NCBI GenBank assembly: GCA_964398365.1
Contig: CAYNMC010000037.1
Location: 1-64,000, forward strand
Direction of reading: 5' to 3'
Length of the DNA stretch: 64,000 nucleotides
DNA from: CAYNMC01 sp964398365
GTDB taxonomy: Bacteria > Patescibacteriota > Microgenomatia > UBA1400 > CAYNMC01
The translations under genes were made by a program, and so were the position numbers. Positions 30,506 to 38,837 of the stretch are shown in pieces. Each line of letters begins with the position of its first letter. The stretch's first letter is position 1. The notes beneath the pieces are model-generated. The model had not been told where the DNA came from. It ran no database searches and saw only the letters and a list, made by a program, of their open reading frames with translations.

Positions 30506-32139
30506 ATCAGTCTTCCCCTTTATTGGTATTGCTTGTTTTGGATGGTTGGGGAATAGCTCCTGCTGGGCCCGGGAATGCGATTGCCTTGGCACATAAACCC
30601 AATCTCGATTATTTTTGGCAGAAATATCCCCATACCCAGCTGGCAGCCGCCGGTGAGGCGGTTGGTTTGCCCAAAGGCTGTGAGGGAAATTCTGAAACAG
30701 GTCACCTCAATTTAGGAGCAGGGAGAATTGTTTATCAAGATTTACCCCGAATTAATTTAGCCATTGCCGATGGCTCCTTTTTTGAAAATCCTGCCTTTCT
30801 TAAAGTCTGTAACCATGTTAAAAAGCAAGGAACGACTCTACATTTATTGGGATTGATTGGCGCCGGCGGCGTTCATGCTAACAATGAGCATCTTTTTGCG
30901 CTTTTGCAATTGGCAAAAATTCAGGGTTTAAAAAACGTTATTTTGCACCTCTTTACTGACGGTCGTGACTCACCACCAACCTCTGCCCTGATTTATATTC
31001 ATGAAGTTTTAAAGAAAATAGAGGAATTTAAAGTCGGCCAAATTGGTACCCTCATGGGTCGTTACTGGGCAATGGACAGAGATAACCGCTGGAGTCGCAC
31101 CGAAAAAGCCTATCTTGCCTTAACCGAAGGCAAGGGTCATTTTGCTTATTCGGCTGAAGAAGGTTTACAGCGCGCCTACGAAGGCGGCGAAACTGACGAG
31201 TTTATTTCGCCGATTGTGATTGTTGACCAAAGTAAAATTCCGGTAGGTTTGGTAAAAAATAATGACGGCGTGATCTTTTATAATTTCCGGGTTGACCGGC
31301 CGCGCCAGTTAACCAAAGCTTTCGTTTTAAAAAATTTTGCCGCCGAGGCCTCTAAAAGAGCCTTTGATCCTTATTTTGAAAAATATTTGGGACCGGAAGC
31401 GCGCAAACAATGGCAAATCCAAGAGCCGGTTTTTCAACGCCGCCTTTTCCTACCGGATCTCTTTTTTGTGACGATGACCGAATATGAAAAAAATTTGCCA
31501 GTCAAAGCAGTTGCCTTTCCGCCTCAAAAATTAAACCTTCCTTTGGCCGAGGTATTTTCAGAAAAGGGCTTAAGCCAGCTCCATCTTGCCGAAACCGAAA
31601 AAGAACGCTTTGTCACCTACTATTTTAACGGTTTTCATGACCAACCTTTTCCCAAAGAAGAATGGCTGACGGTACCTTCTCAACTGGTAGTCACTTATGA
31701 TTTAAAACCAGAAATGTCGGCTCGCGAACTCACCCAAGTAGCCCTCGAAAAAATCAAAAGTCAAAGTTATAATTTTATTTTGATTAACTTTGCCAATCCG
31801 GATATGGTGGCTCATACGGCTAAGCTTTCTGCCTGTATTAAAGCCATTGAGGTGGTTGATGAATGTGTAGGTAAAATTGTTGAAGCGGTGCTGGCGTTAA
31901 AGGGCACTGTTATCATTACCGCAGATCACGGCAATGCCGAGGAACTGCTTAATCAACTTTCAGGCGAAATAGACACCCAGCATTCAGCCAATAACGTTCC
32001 CTTTATTTTGATTAACAACTTAGCAGAAACCTACCCCTTAAATCTTCCCAAAGGTATTTTAGGCGATGTTGCGCCCACAATTTTAAAAATTTTGCGTATT
32101 CCCAAACCAGCAGTTATGACAGCCCAAAGTCTTGTATAA
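30502..32139 (+). CDS. gpmI: 2,3-bisphosphoglycerate-independent phosphoglycerate mutase
   Basis: 545 aa, standard length. LVLDGWG at the N-terminus, catalytic Ser in GNSETGHLNLGAGR (about residue 63; the usual Val after Glu is Thr), HLFTDGRDSPP, GRYWAMDRDNRW and ITADHGNAEE near the C-terminus give the two Mn sites. It interconverts 3- and 2-phosphoglycerate. It is coupled to enolase by an ATGA overlap. Confidence 0.95.
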   Translation: MNQSSPLLVLLVLDGWGIAPAGPGNAIALAHKPNLDYFWQKYPHTQLAAAGEAVGLPKGCEGNSETGHLNLGAGRIVYQDLPRINLAIADGSFFENPAFLKVCNHVKKQGTTLHLLGLIGAGGVHANNEHLFALLQLAKIQGLKNVILHLFTDGRDSPPTSALIYIHEVLKKIEEFKVGQIGTLMGRYWAMDRDNRWSRTEKAYLALTEGKGHFAYSAEEGLQRAYEGGETDEFISPIVIVDQSKIPVGLVKNNDGVIFYNFRVDRPRQLTKAFVLKNFAAEASKRAFDPYFEKYLGPEARKQWQIQEPVFQRRLFLPDLFFVTMTEYEKNLPVKAVAFPPQKLNLPLAEVFSEKGLSQLHLAETEKERFVTYYFNGFHDQPFPKEEWLTVPSQLVVTYDLKPEMSARELTQVALEKIKSQSYNFILINFANPDMVAHTAKLSACIKAIEVVDECVGKIVEAVLALKGTVIITADHGNAEELLNQLSGEIDTQHSANNVPFILINNLAETYPLNLPKGILGDVAPTILKILRIPKPAVMTAQSLV

Positions 32140-32158
32140 TAAGAAAAGATAAAAAATT

Positions 32159-33082
32159 ATGAAAATTTTGGTCATCGGCAGTGCTACCATTGATTTAATT
32201 TTTAGAGGTTCGATTTTCCGTCAACGCCGACTCAAAAATCGTTTATCTTTAGCCTATGGGGGTAAATATACTGTGGAAGAGCTTTATCAATTTTTTGGCG
32301 GTGGTGCCGCCAATGCCAGTATTTCTTTGAAAAGACAAGGACACGAAGTTTGGTTGTGGGCTAAAATCGCCACTGATACTTTTGGCAAGATGATTTATCA
32401 AAATCTGCACCAAGAAAAGGTAAACCTCGAACTGGTTGATCGCCAACTTGAAAAAAGTCCTCTTTCAGCAATTCTTTTGGATGAAGAAGGTTACCGCACG
32501 ATTATTAATTATCGTTCTTCAGCCGATCAGCTTAATTTTACAAAGAAGGTGGCAAAAATGCTAGGAAATTTTGACTGGTTGGCTTTGTTTAGTCTGCCTT
32601 ATTGGCCAAAGAAAGAAAAACTGGCGGTTTTGCGGCGGGCTAAGGCATCAGGCCTTAAAATTTTTCTTTCTTTACACGGCAATGAATATCGTAAAGGTTT
32701 AAAGTGGCTGAAAGATTATTTTTCTTTATGTGATATCCTTGATTTAAACATTTATGAATTAGCAACGGTCTTAAAGAAAAAACCGGAAGTAATTGAGCCA
32801 GCCAAGGAAAATTTTGCAAAAATTTTAGGGATCCCCATCGTCTTGGTGACCCATGATCAAAAAGGCAGTTACTTTTATTCACCAACCCTCTCTTTCTGGC
32901 AGAGTCCACTTAAGGCTAAAAGAGTCGATACTACCGGAGCAGGTGATGCTTTCTCGGCAGGTTTTTTAGGCAAATATTTAAAAACCGGTAATCCTAAAAA
33001 AGCAATGGCCTTTGCCGCTCAAAATGCCAAAGCGGAAATTGAGGTTTTGGGCGCGCAAACGGGTTTACTTTATGATCAATAA
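32159..33082 (+). CDS. PfkB-family carbohydrate kinase
   Basis: 307 aa. FFGGGAANASISLKRQG (first PfkB signature, residues about 42-58) and RVDTTGAGDAFSAGF (second signature with the catalytic Asp, about 257-271). The family includes ribokinase, adenosine kinase and minor phosphofructokinase; the substrate cannot be told. Its position in a glycolytic operon makes a phosphofructokinase or a ribose/nucleoside kinase plausible. The next gene starts inside its last codons. Confidence 0.85.
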   Translation: MKILVIGSATIDLIFRGSIFRQRRLKNRLSLAYGGKYTVEELYQFFGGGAANASISLKRQGHEVWLWAKIATDTFGKMIYQNLHQEKVNLELVDRQLEKSPLSAILLDEEGYRTIINYRSSADQLNFTKKVAKMLGNFDWLALFSLPYWPKKEKLAVLRRAKASGLKIFLSLHGNEYRKGLKWLKDYFSLCDILDLNIYELATVLKKKPEVIEPAKENFAKILGIPIVLVTHDQKGSYFYSPTLSFWQSPLKAKRVDTTGAGDAFSAGFLGKYLKTGNPKKAMAFAAQNAKAEIEVLGAQTGLLYDQ

Positions 33083-34865
33083 GAAAAATAAAATTGTAAG
33101 GGATTTACCTTTCAAACCCAATTTAGTTGATTACGAGCAAACTTATAAAAAATTTAAATGGACAGAAGCGAAAAAAGCAATTGATTATTTTGCCGACGGC
33201 AGCCTAAATGCTGCCTATGTGGCGGTAGACAAAAATGCGGCAAACTTTCGAAAAAACAAAATTGCCCTTTATTGGGAATCAGAAACCGGTGAAAAAGAAA
33301 AATATACTTTTTTACAGCTTTCTTTAATTTCTAATCAGGTAGCCAATCTGTTAAAAAAACTAGGGATTAAAAGAAAAGAAAGAGTTTTTATTTTCCTAAC
33401 CAGAGTTCCAGAACTTTATTTTTCCTTTTTAGGAATTCTCAAGACTGGAGCTATTGCCGGCACTCTTTTTGCGGCTTTCGGCCCCCAAGCCTTAAAGGAT
33501 AGACTGCAAAATTCCGCTGCCAAAATTTTAATTACCGACCCTCAGCTTTATCCGCGAATTTTAAAAATCCAAAAAGCCTTACCGTCCTTAAAAAAAATTA
33601 TTTTAATTGATGCTTGGAATCGGAAAAACTTTGTAAAAGGTCAAAAATTAATCATTAAAAAAAGCCAACCAAAGACTTTGTGGTTTTATGAGAATTTAAG
33701 CAAAGAAGCAGTTAAGTTTAAAATTGCCCGCACGAGAGAAACCGAGGAAGCTTTTATGCTCTACACTTCGGGGACTACTGGCAAACCCAAAGGCGTAGTT
33801 CATTTACACCGCGCGGTGATTCATGAATGTTTTACGGCAAAATGGGTCTTAGATTTAAAAGACGAAGATGTTTACTGGTGTACGGCTGATCCCGGTTGGG
33901 TTACCGGCATCGCCTATGAAATTTTAGGCTCTTGGGCAGCTGGAGCTTCGACCCTTGTTTATGAAGGACGTTTTGAACCCGCTCGTTGGTATCAATTGAT
34001 TAACGATTATCGGGTGAACGTCTGGTATACGGCGCCAACCGCCATTAGGATGTTGGCAGCGGCTGGGTTTGAACTGGTGAAAAAATATGATTTTTCTTGC
34101 TTGCGTCACCTTGCTTCGGTAGGTGAACCTTTAAATCCGGAAGCGGTTTTGTGGGGATTAAAAGCCTTTGGTATTCCCTTTTACGATAATTACTGGCAAA
34201 CGGAAACCGGGGGGATTGTCATTGCCAACTATCCTTGTTTACCGATCAAACCGGGTTCCATGGGTAAACCTGTGCCAGGTATCAAAGCCGCCATCGTTGA
34301 TTCTCAGGGTAAAAGACTATCTTGCGGCAAAATTGGCAATCTTGCCTTAAAACCCGGCTGGCCAGCAATGATGGCTAAAATTTGGCAACGGCCCAAAAAA
34401 TACCAAAGTTATTTTAAAAACGGCTGGTATTTTACCGGTGATTTGGCTTTTGAAGATAAAGAAGGTTACTTCTGGTTTGTGGGTCGGGCTGACGATGTTA
34501 TCAAAACCGCAGGCGAAAGAGTTGGCCCTTTTGAGGTTGAATCTGCGCTGATTGCTTATCCGGGTGTCATTGAGGCTGCGGTAATCGGCAAACCGGATCC
34601 TTTGCGAGGCGAGATTATTAAAGCTTTTGTGGTTTTGGATAAACAACAGAAGGAATTGATTAAAAGTAAACAGGGGAAAGAAAATTTAGCGCTTCGTTTG
34701 CAGCAGTTTGTGAAAAAGGAATTAGCGGGACATGCTTACCCGCGCGAAATAGAATTTGTGGAGAAACTACCCAAAACGCGTTCAGGTAAAATCTTAAGAA
34801 GAGTGCTGAAAGCTCAAGAGTTAGGTTTGCCTGTAGGTGACTTATCAACCTTAGAAGAATATTAG
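33072..34865 (+). CDS. acs: AMP-forming acetyl-CoA synthetase
   Basis: About 597 aa from the ATG at 33072, which overlaps the kinase stop by 11 nt; an upstream in-frame start at 33012 would lie deep within the kinase gene. AMP-binding motifs: LYTSGTTGKPKGVVH, YDNYWQTETGG and TGDLAFEDKEGYFWFVGR followed by DDVIKTAGERVGPFEVE. The C-terminal PKTRSGKILRR contains the lysine that is acetylated in regulated Acs enzymes. It makes acetyl-CoA from acetate, ATP and CoA via acetyl-AMP, or the reverse. A propionyl or other short-chain preference is possible. Confidence 0.88.
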   Translation: MINKKNKIVRDLPFKPNLVDYEQTYKKFKWTEAKKAIDYFADGSLNAAYVAVDKNAANFRKNKIALYWESETGEKEKYTFLQLSLISNQVANLLKKLGIKRKERVFIFLTRVPELYFSFLGILKTGAIAGTLFAAFGPQALKDRLQNSAAKILITDPQLYPRILKIQKALPSLKKIILIDAWNRKNFVKGQKLIIKKSQPKTLWFYENLSKEAVKFKIARTRETEEAFMLYTSGTTGKPKGVVHLHRAVIHECFTAKWVLDLKDEDVYWCTADPGWVTGIAYEILGSWAAGASTLVYEGRFEPARWYQLINDYRVNVWYTAPTAIRMLAAAGFELVKKYDFSCLRHLASVGEPLNPEAVLWGLKAFGIPFYDNYWQTETGGIVIANYPCLPIKPGSMGKPVPGIKAAIVDSQGKRLSCGKIGNLALKPGWPAMMAKIWQRPKKYQSYFKNGWYFTGDLAFEDKEGYFWFVGRADDVIKTAGERVGPFEVESALIAYPGVIEAAVIGKPDPLRGEIIKAFVVLDKQQKELIKSKQGKENLALRLQQFVKKELAGHAYPREIEFVEKLPKTRSGKILRRVLKAQELGLPVGDLSTLEEY

Positions 34866-34868
34866 TTT

Positions 34869-36590
34869 ATGAAAGATTCAATCAACATCAAAATTGCCGG
34901 TAAAGCCGGCGAAGGCATCAAATCAGTAGGTTTGATCCTTTCAAAAACCTTAATGAAAGCGGGTTTTTGGACCTTTGACTATATCGAGTATCCTTCGCTT
35001 ATTCGTGGTGGTCACAATACTTATCAGGTTCATGCTGCCGGTAAACCAGTGTATTCTCAGGTAAAAAACCTTGATTTATTGATTGCTTTAGATGAAGAAA
35101 GCCTTCGCTGTCATCAGCCGGAATTAACCAACACCTCACTGGTTATTTATGATTCGGAAAAAATTAAACTCGAATTTTTAGGAAAACTTACGGGTGTTTA
35201 TCTAGCCATTCCCCTGCAGCAGTTAACCAAGGAAAGCGGCGGTCTGCCTGTCATGGCCAATAATACCGCTTTGGGGGCCGTTATTTTTCTTTTGGGAATC
35301 GAGCTTCAAATTCTCAAAGAGGTTATTGCGCAAATTTTTGCTGATAAAGAACCAAGGGTTATTCAAGAAAATCAAAAAGTAGTTGAAGCAGGTTTTGCCT
35401 TTGCTCAAGAGAAATTTTCTGATAAAAAAATAGCTTTGGTTCAACCCCAAATCAAGGAGGCAAAAATTTTAATTTCAGGCAATGAAGCGGTTGCCTTAGG
35501 GGCTATCAGCGCCGGCATGAAGTTTTATGCCGCCTATCCGATGACACCCACTACGAGCATTCTTCATTATTTAGCGAGTAAAGCCAAAGCTTATCAGTTG
35601 CTGGTAAAACACGCCGAAGATGAAATCTCTGTCATCAACATGGCAGTGGGAGCGGCTTTTGCGGGCGTAAGAAGCATGGTGGCGACTTCTGGTGGCGGTT
35701 TTTGTCTCATGACCGAAACTTTAGGTATGAGCGGGATGATGGAGTTGCCCATTGTGGTGGTTGAAGGCATGCGAAGTGGTCCTTCCACTGGCATGCCGAC
35801 ATGGAGTGATCAAGCTGATTTGAAGTTTGTGATTAACGCCTCTCATGGAGAATTTCCCCGTTTGGTTTTGAGCCCCGGTGATATTGAGGAATGTTTTTAT
35901 TTAACGCGTCAGGCTTTTTATTTCAGCGAAAAATACCAATTACCGGTCATTATTTTAATTGATAAATATCTGGCAGAAAGTTTAACCACGATCAAGGCAC
36001 CAGCCGGCGTTTGGCAAAATTCAAGATATTCGTTTGCAAACCAACCGATAGGCAAAAACTTCAAGCGTTATTTAAACAGCGAAAACGGTATTTCTTTTCG
36101 TTCTTTACCAGGTTGGCCTGATGGCGAACATCTCGCTAACAGCTACGAACATGATGAATCTGGTTTTGCTACCGAAACAATCGAGATGCGAAAATTAATG
36201 GTCGAGAAGAGATTAAGGAAATTTGAAACTTTGCGTCAGGAAACTGAGGATTTAAAACCCTTTCAGACTGGCAATGGTAAAAAAATTGGCCTGATATCTT
36301 GGGGCAGCAACAAAGGACCAATTTTGGAAGCCCTGGCAAATCTTAAAGAAAAAGCCTCCGAAATTAACTTTTTAAATCTTAATCTGCTTTGGCCTTTCCC
36401 CAAAAAGGCGCTTGCGGAATTTACCAAAGACAAGGAGATTTTGCTTGTTTTAGAGGTCAACGCTACCGGCCAACTCGTTAGCCTCATAAGAGAACAACTC
36501 GGCCTTGAAATTAAGCATAACTTTTTGAAATATGACGGCCGGCCGTTTTATCCCGAAGAAATTGTTGATTATTTGCATAAATTCTTATGA
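34869..36590 (+). CDS. porA: 2-oxoacid:ferredoxin oxidoreductase alpha subunit (gamma-alpha fusion)
   Basis: 573 aa. Residues 1 to about 185 are the gamma domain (AGKAGEGIKSVGLILSKTL, YIEYPSLIRGGHNTYQV). Residues about 195-573 are the alpha domain with the AAYPMTPTTSI signature (YPITPTT in most), EDEISVINMAVGAAFAG and MRSGPSTGMPTWSDQADL. It oxidises pyruvate or another 2-oxoacid to the acyl-CoA with ferredoxin. The architecture matches the two-subunit KorAB/Sulfolobus-type class. Stop TGA overlaps the start of the beta gene. Confidence 0.9.
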   Translation: MKDSINIKIAGKAGEGIKSVGLILSKTLMKAGFWTFDYIEYPSLIRGGHNTYQVHAAGKPVYSQVKNLDLLIALDEESLRCHQPELTNTSLVIYDSEKIKLEFLGKLTGVYLAIPLQQLTKESGGLPVMANNTALGAVIFLLGIELQILKEVIAQIFADKEPRVIQENQKVVEAGFAFAQEKFSDKKIALVQPQIKEAKILISGNEAVALGAISAGMKFYAAYPMTPTTSILHYLASKAKAYQLLVKHAEDEISVINMAVGAAFAGVRSMVATSGGGFCLMTETLGMSGMMELPIVVVEGMRSGPSTGMPTWSDQADLKFVINASHGEFPRLVLSPGDIEECFYLTRQAFYFSEKYQLPVIILIDKYLAESLTTIKAPAGVWQNSRYSFANQPIGKNFKRYLNSENGISFRSLPGWPDGEHLANSYEHDESGFATETIEMRKLMVEKRLRKFETLRQETEDLKPFQTGNGKKIGLISWGSNKGPILEALANLKEKASEINFLNLNLLWPFPKKALAEFTKDKEILLVLEVNATGQLVSLIREQLGLEIKHNFLKYDGRPFYPEEIVDYLHKFL

Positions 36591-37438
36591 TTAATCCTAA
36601 CGTTTACGAAACCGCTATTTCACCTACTTTTTGTCCCGGCTGTGGTAACTGGGGCATTAGTCAAGCCTTAAAAGAAGCCTTAGGCGAACTTCAGTTAGCA
36701 CCTCACGAAGTGGTAATTACTTACGATGTGGGTTGTAATGCCAATATGGCAGATTTTATTAAAACTTATGCTTTTCATGGTTTACATGGTCGTTCTGTCC
36801 CCGCCGCAGCAGGTATAAAACTGGCTAATCACCACTTAACCGTTTTAGCGCTCATTGGCGATGGCGGTTTTTATGGGGAAGGAGCTAGTCACTTTCTTTC
36901 TTTAATGAGAGGCAATCATGATTTGACGGTTTTAGTTCATGACAACGAACGCTATAGTTTAACCACTGGTCAGTTCTCCCCGACGACGCCTAAAAGAACG
37001 ATCACTCCTTCTACTCCGGAAGGTTCAATTGAGGAAGCGCTTAACCCTTTAGCTTTGGCCTTAATGAACCACGCCACCTTTGTGGCGCGAGGCTTTGCTG
37101 GTGACATTCCCCACTTAAAGAATCTAATTATCAAAGGCATTCAACATGTAGGTTTTTCTTTAATTGAAATTTTACAGCCTTGTGTTATTTGGAACCGACA
37201 AAAAACTTATGACTGGTATCGAGAAAAAATTTATCAGCTAGAACCCTCCTATCAACCAAATGAACGCTTAAATGCCCTCAAAAAAGCTTTAGAAACGACA
37301 AAACTTCCTGTGGGAATTTTTTATCAAGAAAAAAAGAAAGCTTATCATGAAGAAGTGGCTGCATTAAGGGAAAAACCTTTAAGCCAACAAACCATTGCCA
37401 CGATCGATATTGGCGAATTATTAAAAGATTTTAGTTAA
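36587..37438 (+). CDS. porB: 2-oxoacid:ferredoxin oxidoreductase beta subunit
   Basis: 283 aa. FCPGCGNWG (two 4Fe-4S Cys), YDVGCNANM (third Cys), LALIGDGGFYGEGASHF (thiamine diphosphate/Mg site) and EILQPCV (fourth Cys). There is no separate ferredoxin-like delta subunit gene nearby, as in two-subunit OFORs. Together with porA it connects pyruvate made or used by PpsA with the acetyl-CoA of Acs. It is probably the last gene of the operon; dedA follows after 14 nt. Confidence 0.9.
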   Translation: MINPNVYETAISPTFCPGCGNWGISQALKEALGELQLAPHEVVITYDVGCNANMADFIKTYAFHGLHGRSVPAAAGIKLANHHLTVLALIGDGGFYGEGASHFLSLMRGNHDLTVLVHDNERYSLTTGQFSPTTPKRTITPSTPEGSIEEALNPLALALMNHATFVARGFAGDIPHLKNLIIKGIQHVGFSLIEILQPCVIWNRQKTYDWYREKIYQLEPSYQPNERLNALKKALETTKLPVGIFYQEKKKAYHEEVAALREKPLSQQTIATIDIGELLKDFS

Positions 37439-37452
37439 AACTTGGCAAGAAG

Positions 37453-38118
37453 ATGTTTCTCGTCAATTTCCTATTTAAAATTTTGACCTCATTGATTATT
37501 TTTATTATTAACCATTTAAGCTATGGCGGGATTGTGATTGCCATGGCAATCGAATCTGCTTGTATTCCCTTGCCTTCAGAAATTATTATGCCTTTTTCCG
37601 GATTTTTGGTGGCCAAAGGCGTTTTTAATTTTTGGCTAACGGTTTTAAGTGGCGCCATTGGTTGTTTGTTAGGCTCGCTTTTAGCCTTTTTTGTTGGTTT
37701 TTATAAAGGTGAGAAGTTTGTGCGTTTTCTTATCAAAAGGTATGGAAAATATGTGCTTGTTTTTGAGTACGAGCTTGATGAAGCTAAAGAATGGTTTGCC
37801 AAACACGGCGAATTGATTGCTTTTACTTCCCGTCTTTTACCCGTGATTCGTACCTTTATTTCTTTGCCTGCGGGCATTTCCGGTATGAACTGGAAAACTT
37901 TCAGTCTTTATACCTTTATCGGTTCTTTCATTTGGTCGGCAATCTTGGCTTATTTAGGTAAAGTCTTGGGAGATAACTGGCAAAAGCTTGGTAATTATTT
38001 CCACAAATTTGACGCTTTGATTTTGGTGTTTTTTGTGGCCTTAGCAGTTTTTTATATTTACCACAAGCTTAAAAAACACCATCGCTATCAATTAAAAAAT
38101 AAAAGTGGCCGTGGCTAA
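37453..38118 (+). CDS. DedA family membrane protein
   Basis: 221 aa, about five membrane helices. DedA signatures: AIESACIPLPSEIIMPFSGFL (split over residues about 32-52) and FTSRLLPVIRTFISLPAGISGM with the conserved Arg residues. DedA proteins are implicated in lipid carrier (undecaprenyl phosphate) or phosphatidylethanolamine flipping and in membrane homeostasis. It ends one base before the convergent lexA stop. Confidence 0.88.
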   Translation: MFLVNFLFKILTSLIIFIINHLSYGGIVIAMAIESACIPLPSEIIMPFSGFLVAKGVFNFWLTVLSGAIGCLLGSLLAFFVGFYKGEKFVRFLIKRYGKYVLVFEYELDEAKEWFAKHGELIAFTSRLLPVIRTFISLPAGISGMNWKTFSLYTFIGSFIWSAILAYLGKVLGDNWQKLGNYFHKFDALILVFFVALAVFYIYHKLKKHHRYQLKNKSGRG

Positions 38119-38739
38119 TTAAAAATACTTTCTAATTACTCCCCTAACCTTGCCTTGAATGGTAACGTTGGTAGCAAAAATAGGTGCCATTTTTGAATTA
38201 GCCGGTTCAAGTCTCACCCGCGTTTCTTCTTTAAAAAAACGCTTTAAAGTGGCCAAGCCGTTATCAAGAAGAGCCACCACAATGTCGCCGTTTTGAATTT
38301 CCGGATTTTCCTCAATCACCACGTAATCACCGTCCAAAATGCCTTCCTCAATTAGACTATCTCCCTTAACCTGTAAAACATATGAACGTCTTCCTTCAGT
38401 TAAAAAATTGGGAGCCACCTGAAGAGTAACGCCTGCTTGAGGATAGGGATCAATTGGTTGACCGGCAGCAATATAACCCAAAACCGGCAAATCAACAGCC
38501 CCTCTCCAAGAAGCATAATTTTTATGAAGGAGCCGGATATTTTTCACTCCCCCTCGCTGATTCTTCTTTAAAATTCCCTTGGCAACCAATTTTTGAATAT
38601 GCTCGTGAACGGTCGCCAAAGAAGAAAGACCCACGGCATCGGCTACCTCCCGCAAGGTTGGTGCATAACCATTTTTTTGGATAAATTGGGTAATAAAATC
38701 AAGAATTACCCGCTGGCGTTTATAAAGAGTTACTGGCAT
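38119..38739 (-). CDS. lexA: LexA repressor
   Basis: 206 aa. N-terminal winged helix (TLREVADAVGLSSLATVHEHIQ split across residues 28-49), Ala-Gly cleavage site in YIAAGQPI (Ala 92-Gly 93), and the S24-type serine/lysine dyad Ser 128 (VKGDSLIEEGILDGD) and Lys 166 (ATLKRFF). RecA filament-stimulated self-cleavage would de-repress SOS genes. It is divergent from the transglutaminase-like gene, and an imperfect inverted repeat between them may be its operator. Confidence 0.94.
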   Translation of the reverse strand: MPVTLYKRQRVILDFITQFIQKNGYAPTLREVADAVGLSSLATVHEHIQKLVAKGILKKNQRGGVKNIRLLHKNYASWRGAVDLPVLGYIAAGQPIDPYPQAGVTLQVAPNFLTEGRRSYVLQVKGDSLIEEGILDGDYVVIEENPEIQNGDIVVALLDNGLATLKRFFKEETRVRLEPANSKMAPIFATNVTIQGKVRGVIRKYF

Positions 38740-38771
38740 TATTTGGTTATTTTAAATTTATAATTTGTTTT

Positions 38772-38805
38772 TAGTTTGGCAAAATTTTGGTTATTTTGTC
38801 AACTA
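38772..38805. promoter_or_regulatory. Candidate operator between lexA and the divergent gene
   Basis: TAGTTTGGCAAAA (38772-38784) is followed by TTTTGTCAACTA (38794-38805), an imperfect inverted repeat (TTTTGYCAA(A)CTA). It also contains -35-like elements on the minus strand (TTGCCA, and TTGACA within it). Its place just upstream of lexA fits autoregulation, but it does not look like the E. coli or Bacillus SOS box. Confidence 0.35.
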
Positions 38806-38825
38806 GAATTTAATATAACAAAATG

Positions 38826-38831
38826 TATAAT
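38826..38831 (+). promoter_or_regulatory. -10 TATAAT, leaderless start of the transglutaminase-like gene
   Basis: TATAAT, TAAATT, then the ATG at 38838. The six-base spacer is identical to that before yqeY. The -35 is not recognisable. Confidence 0.5.
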
Positions 38832-38837
38832 TAAATT

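Noticed and set aside
33012..33071. Upstream start for acetyl-CoA synthetase
   Set aside because: It would run 60 nt deeper into the PfkB gene and add residues unlike the family; ATG at 33072 fits the usual 11-nt overlap.
36580..36600. TGA recoded as Gly, as in Gracilibacteria
   Set aside because: porA ends at TGA overlapping the porB ATG, and conserved proteins need no in-frame TGA read-through.
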